From positions 47,927 through 111,926 of the forward strand of contig NZ_AOMD01000018.1 in NCBI RefSeq assembly GCF_000336915.1: a stretch of DNA of 64,000 nt, written 5' to 3'. The translations under genes and the position numbers were made by a program. Shown here piece by piece: positions 9,084-17,562 of this stretch. Position 1 is the stretch's first letter, and each line of letters starts with the position of its first letter. The notes under the pieces were generated by a model. It searched no databases, was not told where the DNA came from, and saw nothing but the letters and a program-made list of their open reading frames with translations. This stretch comes from Halococcus saccharolyticus DSM 5350 (GTDB taxonomy: Archaea > Halobacteriota > Halobacteria > Halobacteriales > Halococcaceae).

Positions 9084-10943
9084 TCAACCGCCCGCAGTTC
9101 TCGCGACGGTCGCGTTCGTCGCGTTCGATTGGCTACCGGCGATGAAGTAGAGATCGAACTCGCCGTTCGACTGTACGAGATGGACGCCGGGTTGGGAGTC
9201 GAGCGTGCTGAGGTTCGCCTGGCTGTACCGGAGCCCGCGATACACCTCGCTTTCACGCTGGCGAGTCGCGTCGGTGAGTGCCAGATACCGTCCCTCTTCG
9301 GTCTGTCCAGCGATGTCGGAGATGTTGGCTTCGGGAATCCCGCGACCGTTCTCCTGAATCGGATTGTTCGTGACGCCCTCCACCCCGTGGCTGAACCGCC
9401 ACGGCCCCGACCGGAGGCCGTACATCGCGACGCCCTCCGCCTGATGGTCGAAGGCGTAGTCGTAGCCGTCCATCTGACTTTCGGTCACCTGCTGGTTCGG
9501 TTGGTAGATGTACGGTGACGGGAAGACCACGATCGCCGAGAGCGCGACCATCACCACGAGGCCGATGGCAACCGTTCCTCGCACCCACCCTTCCGGAACG
9601 AACTCCGAGAGCCCGGAGACGTACCGGTAGAGCGCGATCGAACCGAGGATCGTCGAGAACACCATGATGAGCCCGACGTTCCGGAAGAACAGCTTCGAGA
9701 CACTCCCGACGAAGAAGACGAAGGAGTAGGGGATCAACACGACGAGGCCGACAGTGAAGTACTTCACCAGCGCGGCGGTGTCGGGAGTGTCCCGGAGCCG
9801 GCCGGCGAGGCTCGTGAGCATCAACAGGCCGGCAAGCGCCGCGAAGATCGCGCTGACCGAGAACAGTTTCAGGAACACCTCGACGACGCTCGCGCCGATC
9901 GCAGTCAGTGAGTTCCCCCGGCTGGCGACCGCCGCGCCGGCGCTCGCACCGCCTGTCAGGAAGCTCAATAGCTCGCGTAACACGGCGTCGACAGAGTTCT
10001 CGTAGCGCCCTCGCCCGACCGACCAGAGCATGAACGAGCCGATGACGAACATGGTCGGTCCGTAGAGCGTTTTGTGACCCGCGATCCGGCTGTCCGGGCG
10101 GACTGATCGGTAGATGAACTGAACGCCGGAGATCGTGATGAACAGGATGATGAGATTCGCGGCTTGCTGTGGGTGATACAGCACCGACGCACCCAACACC
10201 ACCGCGAACAGTGCGGTCAGCGCCGGCACGGGGTATCGACTCTCGAAGACGTCCGCCGGGCTAGTGAGATAGTTGATGAGGAAGTAGATCACCACCGGAC
10301 TCAACAGCACGGCGTCGGTGATCGGGTGGGGCGTCATGTAGTTCATCCCGAGGTGGTTGATCGGCAGGAGGAGAAACGCCGCGAGCCCGCTGAGGAGCAT
10401 TGCACCGCGGTGGCTGGTCATCGAACGAACGCACAGCGGGACGAACACGACAAAGGAGAGGATGTACGCAAGCACCACCAGCAGCATCGCGCGCGGGATC
10501 GTCGTCCCGACCACGCCCTTCATGAACAACGAGGTGGTGTGGATCCCCGGATAGAACAGCCCGAACGCGCTCAGCACGCCGCCGAAGAGGTCTCTCGTCC
10601 AGCCGAGGTGTGTCATCGCGTCGCCGGTGCCGTAGAAGAAGTAGTTCCGGATGATCGGCAGTCCGGCGAGTGCGAGCACCGCACCACCGCCGAGCGCGAG
10701 CCCGCCGAGGCTGAGATACCCCTCGGGCGCGTACAGCGTGACGGCGATCGCGATCGTGATCGCGACCGCGAAGCCGAGCCAGAACCCGATCGGGGTGGCA
10801 GTGGTGTAAATCGAAATCTCGTACCCCTCGGCCGGTGCGCCGTAGGCGTACAACACGGCACCGGCGAGCGCGAGATAACCGACTACGAGGGCGATCTTCT
10901 GCCCCCGGTAGGCCGGCGTGTCGGACGTGGTAAGCGTGCTCAT
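9084..10943 (-). CDS. Large polytopic membrane protein, probable GT-C-type glycosyltransferase
   Basis: A 619-residue protein with about a dozen hydrophobic segments through residue about 490 and an outward-facing C-terminal tail with several N-X-S/T sequons. The frame is open to 12206, but the upstream part is antisense shadow; the ATG at 10941-10943 directly precedes the first hydrophobic region. In the first large loop, GTGDAMTHLGWTRDLF (Asp about residue 108) followed by YPGIH is the layout of GT-C enzymes that use lipid-phosphate sugars. No oligosaccharyltransferase WWDYG motif is seen. It heads a likely operon with the phosphodiesterase-like and GT4 genes. A membrane transferase or polymerase is the best guess; the fold call is moderate and the substrate is unknown. 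Confidence 0.7.
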   Translation of the reverse strand: MSTLTTSDTPAYRGQKIALVVGYLALAGAVLYAYGAPAEGYEISIYTTATPIGFWLGFAVAITIAIAVTLYAPEGYLSLGGLALGGGAVLALAGLPIIRNYFFYGTGDAMTHLGWTRDLFGGVLSAFGLFYPGIHTTSLFMKGVVGTTIPRAMLLVVLAYILSFVVFVPLCVRSMTSHRGAMLLSGLAAFLLLPINHLGMNYMTPHPITDAVLLSPVVIYFLINYLTSPADVFESRYPVPALTALFAVVLGASVLYHPQQAANLIILFITISGVQFIYRSVRPDSRIAGHKTLYGPTMFVIGSFMLWSVGRGRYENSVDAVLRELLSFLTGGASAGAAVASRGNSLTAIGASVVEVFLKLFSVSAIFAALAGLLMLTSLAGRLRDTPDTAALVKYFTVGLVVLIPYSFVFFVGSVSKLFFRNVGLIMVFSTILGSIALYRYVSGLSEFVPEGWVRGTVAIGLVVMVALSAIVVFPSPYIYQPNQQVTESQMDGYDYAFDHQAEGVAMYGLRSGPWRFSHGVEGVTNNPIQENGRGIPEANISDIAGQTEEGRYLALTDATRQRESEVYRGLRYSQANLSTLDSQPGVHLVQSNGEFDLYFIAGSQSNATNATVARTAGG

Positions 10944-11141
10944 CTGTAGGAGGGCCGCTCGACGCGGGCAGTTGGTGCTTTCTCTACCGTCCGCACTCCC
11001 TTTATTCCCATCGACTTCAGCCCGCGCGCGGTCGATCGACTGACTGGATCGGTATACTGGTCGAATCGGACCACTTAGCTGGGTCGTGGCGAACGACCGG
11101 ATCGTGACGACTAAACCGGGTTGGCGGATACCCTCTCTATC

Positions 11142-12551
11142 ATGGACCGCCCGAACATCGTCTGGATAACGCTCGAGAGCACACGAATGGATCACACCTC
11201 GCTCGACGGCTACTCGCGCGATACCACCCCGAATCTCGCACGAATCGCCGGGATGGGCGACGGTCGTGCGTTCGACGACTGCCACACCCACGGCGTCTGG
11301 ACGCTCGCATCGAGCGCGTCGATCCTCACTGGTACCGTCCCCTCCCACCACGGCGCAGGGATGGAAAACGACGTGATCCCCGAGGAGCTCGACACGATCC
11401 CCGAACGTCTCACCGAGCAGGGGTATCACACCGCGTGTCTCTCGCCGAACTCCCACCTGAGCTCGGCGACCGATCTCGACCGTGGGTTCGAGGAGTTCAC
11501 GTGGTTGAGCGCGGACACGCTGTTGGAGGCTGCCGGCCCTCGTATCCTCGCGAAGTACCTGCTCAACTGCCGGCGACACGGTCCCGGCCTCACGACGGAC
11601 ACGCGGCGTCACGGCACGGGATTTCTGATGAACGAGATCGCAAAGCGCCGGCTCGACGACTACGCCGGGAACGACGAGCCGTTCTTCCTCTATGCGCACT
11701 ACGGCGATCCGCATCACCCCTATCACCCGCCACAGCGCTACCTCGATCGGTACGCCGAGGACTTCGAAATGGACACCGACCGCGCGAGAAAGCTCGGGCT
11801 CTACCACCACGACAACCTCCACCAGCTCATTGCGGACGGCTGTCCGTTTGCGGCCGACGAGTGGGACGCGCTCCGCGCGCTCTACGACGCCGAGATCGCC
11901 CACACCGACGACCTCGTCGGCGATCTGTTCGACTACGCGAACCGCCTCGATCTCGACGACACGGTGTTCGTAATCACTGCTGACCACGGCGAGCTGTTCG
12001 GCGAGCACGGGATGCTCGCCCATCTCGTCGTCACCGACGACGCCGTCTCGCACGTGCCACTCGTGGTCCACGGGGGCGACGCGATCACCGACCACGACGG
12101 TGAGACCGTCCAGCACGCGGACGTGATGCGAACGCTGCTCGAACGTGCCGGCGCGCGGACCGAGGGTCTCCACGGGATCGACCTCGACGAAGAGACTCGC
12201 GAGCACAGCCTGACACAGCGTGGCGCGAAGCGCGCTCTCAAGAACCTCGATCGGTTTGCGGAGCTGAATCCCGACTTCGATCCGTCACCGTACCACACCG
12301 CGACGCTCAGCGCGCTCCGCACCAGCGAGTTCAAATACCAGCGCAGCGACGACCGCGCCGAGCTGTTCGCCCTCCCCGACGAGACCACCGACGTTGCTGA
12401 CGACCATCCCGACATCGAGGAGCGCCTTGACGAGACGCTTGACGATGTACTCGACACTGACGGCCAGCCGGCTTACACCGAGAGCCGAGAGGGAGAGTTC
12501 AGCGACGCGATGAAACAGCAGCTTTCCGATCTCGGTTACCTCGTGGATTGA
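11142..12551 (+). CDS. Sulfatase-family protein with Thr at the nucleophile position
   Basis: A 469-residue sulfatase-fold protein. I start at the ATG at 11142 (MDRPNIVWITLESTRMDHTS). The metal-site region starts ESTRMD rather than the common DSxRxD. The catalytic segment reads WTLASSAS where true sulfatases have Cys-X-Pro-Ser-Arg, so Thr takes the formylglycine position and the Pro is Ala. FVITADHGELFGEHG supplies the other metal ligands. Enzymes with Thr here are usually phospho- or phosphoethanolamine transferases or hydrolases, so sulfatase activity is doubtful. It ends LSDLGYLVD. It is divergent from the GT-C gene at 10943 and converges with the toroid gene at 12610. Action on surface glycans or lipids is inferred. 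Confidence 0.85.
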   Translation: MDRPNIVWITLESTRMDHTSLDGYSRDTTPNLARIAGMGDGRAFDDCHTHGVWTLASSASILTGTVPSHHGAGMENDVIPEELDTIPERLTEQGYHTACLSPNSHLSSATDLDRGFEEFTWLSADTLLEAAGPRILAKYLLNCRRHGPGLTTDTRRHGTGFLMNEIAKRRLDDYAGNDEPFFLYAHYGDPHHPYHPPQRYLDRYAEDFEMDTDRARKLGLYHHDNLHQLIADGCPFAADEWDALRALYDAEIAHTDDLVGDLFDYANRLDLDDTVFVITADHGELFGEHGMLAHLVVTDDAVSHVPLVVHGGDAITDHDGETVQHADVMRTLLERAGARTEGLHGIDLDEETREHSLTQRGAKRALKNLDRFAELNPDFDPSPYHTATLSALRTSEFKYQRSDDRAELFALPDETTDVADDHPDIEERLDETLDDVLDTDGQPAYTESREGEFSDAMKQQLSDLGYLVD

Positions 12552-12609
12552 ACGGTCCGATGCTGTGACGAAGAGGGAGCAGCGGAACTCCGACACCCCA
12601 CGCCGTCGG

Positions 12610-13803
12610 TCAGTCCAAGCGAGTTTGGCTCCGACGGCGCACCATCGCAGCCATCGCATAGCACATCCACGCCTGACTCCACCGCATGTACGGCGTCGTG
12701 TCGTCGAGGAAGCGTCCCTGCTGGCGATAGAAGTACCCTTCTTCGTCGAAGAGATTTTCAATCGTCCAGTCGAGCACCTTCTCGGCCATCGCGAGGCTTG
12801 TTTCGCCGCCGTCACGGACGAAGGTCAGGATCGACTGAGCGGCGGCGTGAGCGTCGCGCGGATAGGACTGATCGTGTTCGAACTTCGGTGCGCCGTCGGG
12901 CTCGAAGAGATGCTCCCGGTAGAACGCGAGCCCGCGTTCGTAGGCGGTTTCGGTGCCCGAGACATCGCCGCCCGCGTCGAGGTACTCCCGGAGCGATTCG
13001 AGCACGAACCCAGTGTGGAAGTTGTCGTGGCTGATCGGCGAGCCGTCGGCCGGCATCGAGTAGTGCCACGCGCCGCTTTCCTCCTGGGCCGACAGCACGA
13101 ACGCGACGAGTTCGTCGGCGCGGCTCATCAGGTCGTCACTATCCGTTTGGGCCGCGACCAGCGCGAACAGTCGCGCGGCGAGCGCGTTGACGTTGATGAC
13201 CACGAACTCGTCGTCGGTGGTGTAGGTGTAGGCTTCGTGGCCGTCGATCGTCCGGGTGTTGATCTCGGTCCGGATGAACTCGCAGGCCTCTTCGGCGACC
13301 GCGAGCGAGTGTTCGTCGCCGGTGAGTCGGTGGTGACGCACGAACGCCTGGGCGGCGAAAACCGTGACGACCACCGAGGGGTGATATGCCGGCAGGAAGA
13401 ACTTCCGCGCGTTCTGCCAGTCGAAGTTGTACCCCCAGCACGCGGTCTCGTACACTGGAGATCGATACTCGTCGAGCCAGTCGAGCAGCTGCTCGGCCCG
13501 ATCGAGATGATCGTCCTCCCCGGTCGCTTCGTGGAGTTCGAGATGTGCGAGCGCGAACAGCGCGATCCCCTTCGGGTTGCGTTCCTCGGGGATCGAGAGG
13601 TGTCGGTGAAGCGTCGCCGGGAACGAATTCACCGCGTGCATCCACACGAGTCGGGTGAACCAGTGCTTCCCGAACGGTCCCGCGTAGGGGCTGTTCAGTC
13701 CGTCGTAGGGGTCCCAGCCGGCGTACTCGCGCTCGCGCGCCCAGTCGAGCGCGGTCGTACAGACGTCATACGGTGCCGGATGGTCTGACTCGTCGCCGAT
13801 CAT
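12610..13803 (-). CDS. Alpha/alpha-toroid protein of unknown activity
   Basis: A 397-residue soluble protein rich in Trp, Tyr, His and Asp, made of repeated helix pairs. Conserved blocks shared with the protein at 17563-18798 are AREREYAGWDPYDGL near the N-terminus, NPKGIALFALA, a GAWHYSMP block, HDNFHTGFVLESL, PRDAHAAAQ and TPYMRWSQAWMCYA near the end. This is the pattern of (alpha/alpha)6 toroids such as unsaturated glycuronyl hydrolases and epimerases, but I cannot align a catalytic pair. Some database relatives carry an ABC-transporter-permease name; no membrane segment here supports that. The ATG overlaps the DUF354 gene stop by 4 bp, making it the last gene of the wecB-wecC operon. A role in modifying or trimming an amino-uronate glycan is inferred. 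Confidence 0.72.
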   Translation of the reverse strand: MIGDESDHPAPYDVCTTALDWAREREYAGWDPYDGLNSPYAGPFGKHWFTRLVWMHAVNSFPATLHRHLSIPEERNPKGIALFALAHLELHEATGEDDHLDRAEQLLDWLDEYRSPVYETACWGYNFDWQNARKFFLPAYHPSVVVTVFAAQAFVRHHRLTGDEHSLAVAEEACEFIRTEINTRTIDGHEAYTYTTDDEFVVINVNALAARLFALVAAQTDSDDLMSRADELVAFVLSAQEESGAWHYSMPADGSPISHDNFHTGFVLESLREYLDAGGDVSGTETAYERGLAFYREHLFEPDGAPKFEHDQSYPRDAHAAAQSILTFVRDGGETSLAMAEKVLDWTIENLFDEEGYFYRQQGRFLDDTTPYMRWSQAWMCYAMAAMVRRRSQTRLD

Positions 13804-14894
13804 TGTTGGACGGTCCGGATCAACTCGTTCGTCAGTTCGACCACTTCATCTCTCACTGTGCGTGCACGTTCGCGATCCGGTTCGACATCGGCCGGATCGA
13901 GCGTCGCAATGTGCTCGATGATGGCTGGGGCGTCCCGTGAGTGGAAGATCCGGCCGTCGGCCACGAGTTCCTGATCGACCGAGAGCAGCGTGTTCGGGAA
14001 GAAGGAGACGGCGGGTTTCTCCATACACGCCGCCTCGCGGGACATCGTTCCCGACCCGGTGAGCACACACCGTGCGTGCCACGCGAGCTGGAGCCCGTTC
14101 ATCGCGCCGTTCGGCACGTACACCGCGTCGTCGTCGTACTCGCGGGCGTAGCTCTCGTCGCCACGTCCGCGCGGGAGATAGACCACGCCGATGTCGCGTT
14201 CGGTCGCCTCGGCGAGGAGGTCGGGCACGATCGAGTCGGCGTCGACGTACGCCGCGGTCAGCGCCTCCGGTCGCACCACGATGTACTCGCCGCTCGCGAA
14301 CGGCAGCTGGTCGGGGAAGGTGGGATCGGGATCGAATCCAGCGACGTAGACGTCCTCCTTGTATCCGTCGTAGGTATGGATCGAGTCCGGATCCGCACCC
14401 CATCGGGTCAGCTCCTCGGCCGCGAACGCGCGCGGCACCACGTTGTGTGTCGCAGCGGCCTCGAAGCGGTTGTAGAGCTCCTCGATCCACAGCCCGTCGA
14501 CGTGGGCGGTGATGTCGTTGTCGGTGAAGTGGATCGAAGGGGTGCCTCGTGCCCGCGAGGCGAGCACGCACATCGCGTTGCGCGCCGACAGCGAGACGTC
14601 ACACTCGGGCGCGCTCACCGCGAGCTGGGCCGTCCGAAACGGAATGCCGAACTTCCGAACGAACGCATTGTCGAAGTCTCGACCCACGACGCGGTGCTCG
14701 AAGCCGACCTCGCGGGCGAGCGAGACGGTTTCGGTCTTCTCTCGGACGGTTGTCGTCACCGAGACGTTCTCCAACCCGCCGACGAGTCCATCGAAGAAGA
14801 ACGGATGGGACGGACTGACGAGATCGATCCACACCCGTGCCGGAGTCGGTCGGACGGTGGTTTCGGCACTCGCGTGGCGACTCCCACCGCTCAT
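13800..14894 (-). CDS. DUF354 family protein, predicted GT-B-like transferase
   Basis: A 364-residue protein. The ATG at 14892-14894 (MSGGSRHASAE) overlaps the dehydrogenase stop as ATGA and is preferred to the longer frame. VWIDLVSPSHPFFFDGLVGGLE is split across the first beta-alpha unit; later come HFTDNDITAHVDG, VPRAFAAEELTRWG, YIVVRPEALTAAY and GSGTMSREAACMEKPAVSFFP. The last block resembles the UDP-binding GGxx(S/T)xxEA region of GT-B enzymes and of the 2-epimerase fold. DUF354 proteins occur in archaeal glycan clusters but are poorly characterised. It sits in a four-gene operon after wecB and wecC, so it may handle the ManNAcA donor; this is inference. Confidence 0.78.
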   Translation of the reverse strand: MSGGSRHASAETTVRPTPARVWIDLVSPSHPFFFDGLVGGLENVSVTTTVREKTETVSLAREVGFEHRVVGRDFDNAFVRKFGIPFRTAQLAVSAPECDVSLSARNAMCVLASRARGTPSIHFTDNDITAHVDGLWIEELYNRFEAAATHNVVPRAFAAEELTRWGADPDSIHTYDGYKEDVYVAGFDPDPTFPDQLPFASGEYIVVRPEALTAAYVDADSIVPDLLAEATERDIGVVYLPRGRGDESYAREYDDDAVYVPNGAMNGLQLAWHARCVLTGSGTMSREAACMEKPAVSFFPNTLLSVDQELVADGRIFHSRDAPAIIEHIATLDPADVEPDRERARTVRDEVVELTNELIRTVQQ

Positions 14895-16189
14895 AGTTCG
14901 ACGACGGTGACGCCGGCCGCTTCCCACGCGGCGACGTCGAGGATTCCTTTCGCGTCGATCACGGTGTCCCCGTCGAGCTGTGCCGCGACCTCGGTCGGGT
15001 CGAGGACGGCGTACTCGTCGTGGTCGGTGGCGATCACGGCCGCATCGGCCCCCGACAGCGCATCCGGTAACGACTCCAGCGCGAGATGGCTGTCGGTGAC
15101 GTGGGGATCGTGGAGCCGGACATCGATCTCCGTGTCCGTGTCGCTTCCGCCCACACCTGCGCCCTCCGCACCCGGTGCGTGCGTCGCTCGCACGCGCTGC
15201 TGGAGGGTCTCCGCCAGCCGAAGGCCCGGACTCTCGCGGGCGTCGGCGACGTTGCCTTTGTACGCCACACCCAAAATCGCCACGCTCGTGTCCGTGATCG
15301 AGCCGAGTTCGGTTTCGAGCAGATCCGTGACGTACGCCGCCATCCCGTCGTTGATCGCACGGGCCCGCTCGATCAGGTCGAGCCGATCCGAGCCCTGCCC
15401 GAGGAAGAGCGGATCGATCGGGATACAGTGACCGCCGACGCCCGGTCCCGGCTGGTGGAGGTCGACTCGCGGGTGGTGGTTCGCCAGCGCGATCGCCTCG
15501 CGCGAATCGAGGTCGTAATCGGCGGCGATCATCGCCACCTCGTTCGCCAGCGCGATGTTCACGTCCCGATAGGTGTTCTGGAGGAGTTTGACGAACTCCG
15601 CGAGCGTGGGGTCGGACATCGTCCGGAGCTCGCCCTCGACGAACGACCCGTACAGCGCCACGGCCGCCTCGACCGACGCCGCATCGACGCCGCCGATCGC
15701 CCGATCGTTGTCGTGGAGCTCCGCGATCACGTTGCCCGGAAGCACCGTCTCGGGCGAGTACGCGAGCGAGAACTCCCCGACATCGAGCCCGGAGCGCTCG
15801 AGCACCGGACCGAGCACCTCGACGGTCGTTCCCGGCGGGACGGTGGATTCGAGGATCACGGTGTCGTCCGGCCGGAGCTCGGCCGCGACCGCCTCGCCAG
15901 CCGCCTCGACGTACGAGAGCTCCGCCCGTCCGTCCTCCAGCGGCGTCGGCACGCAGATCAGGTGATAGTCCGCGGGCACGACCTCGCGGGTCACCGATAG
16001 CGACCCGTCGAGCGCGCTCGCGATGACGTCATCGAGACCTGGCTCGTCGACGTGGAGTTCGCCGCGTTCGATCGCGTCGAGCAGTTCGACATCGACATCG
16101 TAGCCGAACACGTCGTGGCCGGCTTCGGCGAGCACCGCTGCCGTCGGCAGGCCGATGTAGCCGAGACCGTGAACGCAGACCGAACTCAT
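14891..16189 (-). CDS. wecC: Nucleotide-sugar 6-dehydrogenase, UDP-ManNAc dehydrogenase type
   Basis: A 432-residue member of the UDP-glucose/UDP-ManNAc dehydrogenase family. VCVHGLGYIGLPTAAVLAEA at the N-terminus is the NAD-binding site; ESTVPPGTT, YSPETVLPGN, EFVKLLQNTYRDVNIALANE and GPGVGGHCIPIDP (with the catalytic Cys) follow in family order. It would oxidise C6 of a UDP-sugar twice, using NAD, to a uronic acid. It directly follows a WecB-type epimerase gene with ATGA overlap, so UDP-ManNAc to UDP-ManNAcA is the likely step. An acidic, low-complexity insert near residues 330-355 looks like halophile decoration. The family is certain; the exact substrate is inferred from the neighbour. 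Confidence 0.9.
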   Translation of the reverse strand: MSSVCVHGLGYIGLPTAAVLAEAGHDVFGYDVDVELLDAIERGELHVDEPGLDDVIASALDGSLSVTREVVPADYHLICVPTPLEDGRAELSYVEAAGEAVAAELRPDDTVILESTVPPGTTVEVLGPVLERSGLDVGEFSLAYSPETVLPGNVIAELHDNDRAIGGVDAASVEAAVALYGSFVEGELRTMSDPTLAEFVKLLQNTYRDVNIALANEVAMIAADYDLDSREAIALANHHPRVDLHQPGPGVGGHCIPIDPLFLGQGSDRLDLIERARAINDGMAAYVTDLLETELGSITDTSVAILGVAYKGNVADARESPGLRLAETLQQRVRATHAPGAEGAGVGGSDTDTEIDVRLHDPHVTDSHLALESLPDALSGADAAVIATDHDEYAVLDPTEVAAQLDGDTVIDAKGILDVAAWEAAGVTVVEL

Positions 16190-17307
16190 CCGGTCACCCC
16201 CTCGACCGATACGACCGGACCGAGGCCGACGGCATCGAGAATGCGCTCGGCACTCCGACCGTCACCGAACGGGTTCTCCCAGTCGGTCGGTGTGTCGAGC
16301 GCCTCGCGCGCGCCGGCGACGATCTCGGCGGGCTCGACGCCAACGATCCGGTTCGCGCCGACCGCGACCGTCTCGGGGCGCTCGGTGTTGTCCCGGAGAG
16401 TGACACACGGCGTCCCGAGGATGCACGCCTCCTCCTGAACGCCGCCGGAGTCGGTGAAGACGAGCCGTGCGGTGCTTTCGAGCCGGAGGAAATCCAGGAA
16501 GTCCTGGGCCTCCGTGAGCCGGACTTCGTCAGGCACGTCGATATCGAACGCATCGATGCGGTCACGCGCTCGCGGGTGCACCGGATAGATCACGTCGAAC
16601 CCCGAGCGAGCGGCGAACTCTGCGACCCCGCGAAGCAGACTCGAGAACCGCTCGGGATCGTCGACGTTCTCCGCACGGTGGGCGGTCAGCAGACAGAACT
16701 CGTCGGGAGAGAGGTCGTGGCTGTCGAGCACTCGACTCTTCTCGGCGGCGAGGTCGCGATAGCACGTGACCGCGTCCACGATGGTGTTGCCGGTGACGGT
16801 GATGCGCTCGACCGGGATCCCCTCCTCGCGGAGGTACTGGGCCGCCTGCTCGGTGGGTGCGAAGAGGTGGTCGGCGGCGTGGTCGGCGAACACGCGATTG
16901 ATCTCCTCGGGCATGCTCCGGTCGAAACTCCGGAGGCCGGCCTCGACGTGGCCCACCTCGCAGTCGAGTTTGCTCGCCGCGACCGAGCCCGCGAGCACCG
17001 AGTTGGTGTCGCCCTGGACCAGCACGACATCGGGCGATTCATCCAGCAGAACTTCCTCGATCGCGCCGATCATCGCGCCGGTCTGGGAACTGTGGCTTCC
17101 CGATCCGATCGCGAGGTTGTGATCCGGTGTGGGGAGTTCGAGCTGGTCGAAAAAGACCGTATCCAGCTCGTCGGAGTAGTGTTGGCCGGTGTGGATCACG
17201 CTGTAGCCGACGTCGCTTTGCTCGCACGCGTCGATCACGGGCGCGAGCTTGATGATCTCGGGGCGCGTCCCGAGTACGATCGTGATGGCCGTTTCGTCCG
17301 CGCTCAT
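16186..17307 (-). CDS. wecB: UDP-N-acetylglucosamine 2-epimerase (WecB type)
   Basis: A 373-residue non-hydrolysing UDP-GlcNAc 2-epimerase. Motifs are VLGTRPEIIKLAPVID at the start, HTGQHYSDELDTVFFDQL, VLVQGDTNSVLAG, VGHVEAGLRSFDRSMPEEINR, TGNTIVDAV, LTAHRAENVDDPERF, FTDSGGVQEEAC and VTLRDNTERPETV. The GTRPE start is the WecB/MnaA type, distinct from the GARPQF type at 39844. It would convert UDP-GlcNAc to UDP-ManNAc in the cytoplasm for the dehydrogenase encoded next. It is the first gene of the operon 17307 to 12610. The 255 bp upstream contain AT-rich blocks that probably hold the promoter. Confidence 0.93.
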   Translation of the reverse strand: MSADETAITIVLGTRPEIIKLAPVIDACEQSDVGYSVIHTGQHYSDELDTVFFDQLELPTPDHNLAIGSGSHSSQTGAMIGAIEEVLLDESPDVVLVQGDTNSVLAGSVAASKLDCEVGHVEAGLRSFDRSMPEEINRVFADHAADHLFAPTEQAAQYLREEGIPVERITVTGNTIVDAVTCYRDLAAEKSRVLDSHDLSPDEFCLLTAHRAENVDDPERFSSLLRGVAEFAARSGFDVIYPVHPRARDRIDAFDIDVPDEVRLTEAQDFLDFLRLESTARLVFTDSGGVQEEACILGTPCVTLRDNTERPETVAVGANRIVGVEPAEIVAGAREALDTPTDWENPFGDGRSAERILDAVGLGPVVSVEGVTG

Positions 17308-17562
17308 CGGTCACCGCCCGGTCTCCCGTGTGGTCCGCTCCGGAACCCGACCACCTCCATGGCGGACGATCCGGGACGGCCAACAGCCTCGGTCGGCCAC
17401 GTAGTATATGGAGAGAGACAAGAGGGGCTGATCATGGTGATCTACTCACCGAGCACCGCCCCGTCGTGCTTTGTTATGTACCGTTTACCTGGCATCGGCG
17501 GCATCATACCTACCGTTCACGCAGCACGCTTATCAAACCTATCGAAACCGATCGGCGGTTCG

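Noticed and set aside
11121..11141. Upstream ATG for the sulfatase-family gene
   Set aside because: The seven extra residues are not part of the sulfatase N-terminal strand; the ATG at 11142 begins directly at MDRPNIVWIT.
9084..12206. A single 1040-codon open frame
   Set aside because: Only the part from 10943 down encodes hydrophobic membrane segments; the upstream part is the antisense shadow of the sulfatase-family gene on the other strand.
17401..17410. GTAGTATATG shared with the start of the gene at 48326
   Set aside because: A 10-base match with no common position relative to genes: one copy spans a start codon, the other is mid-gap on the opposite strand to the nearest gene.
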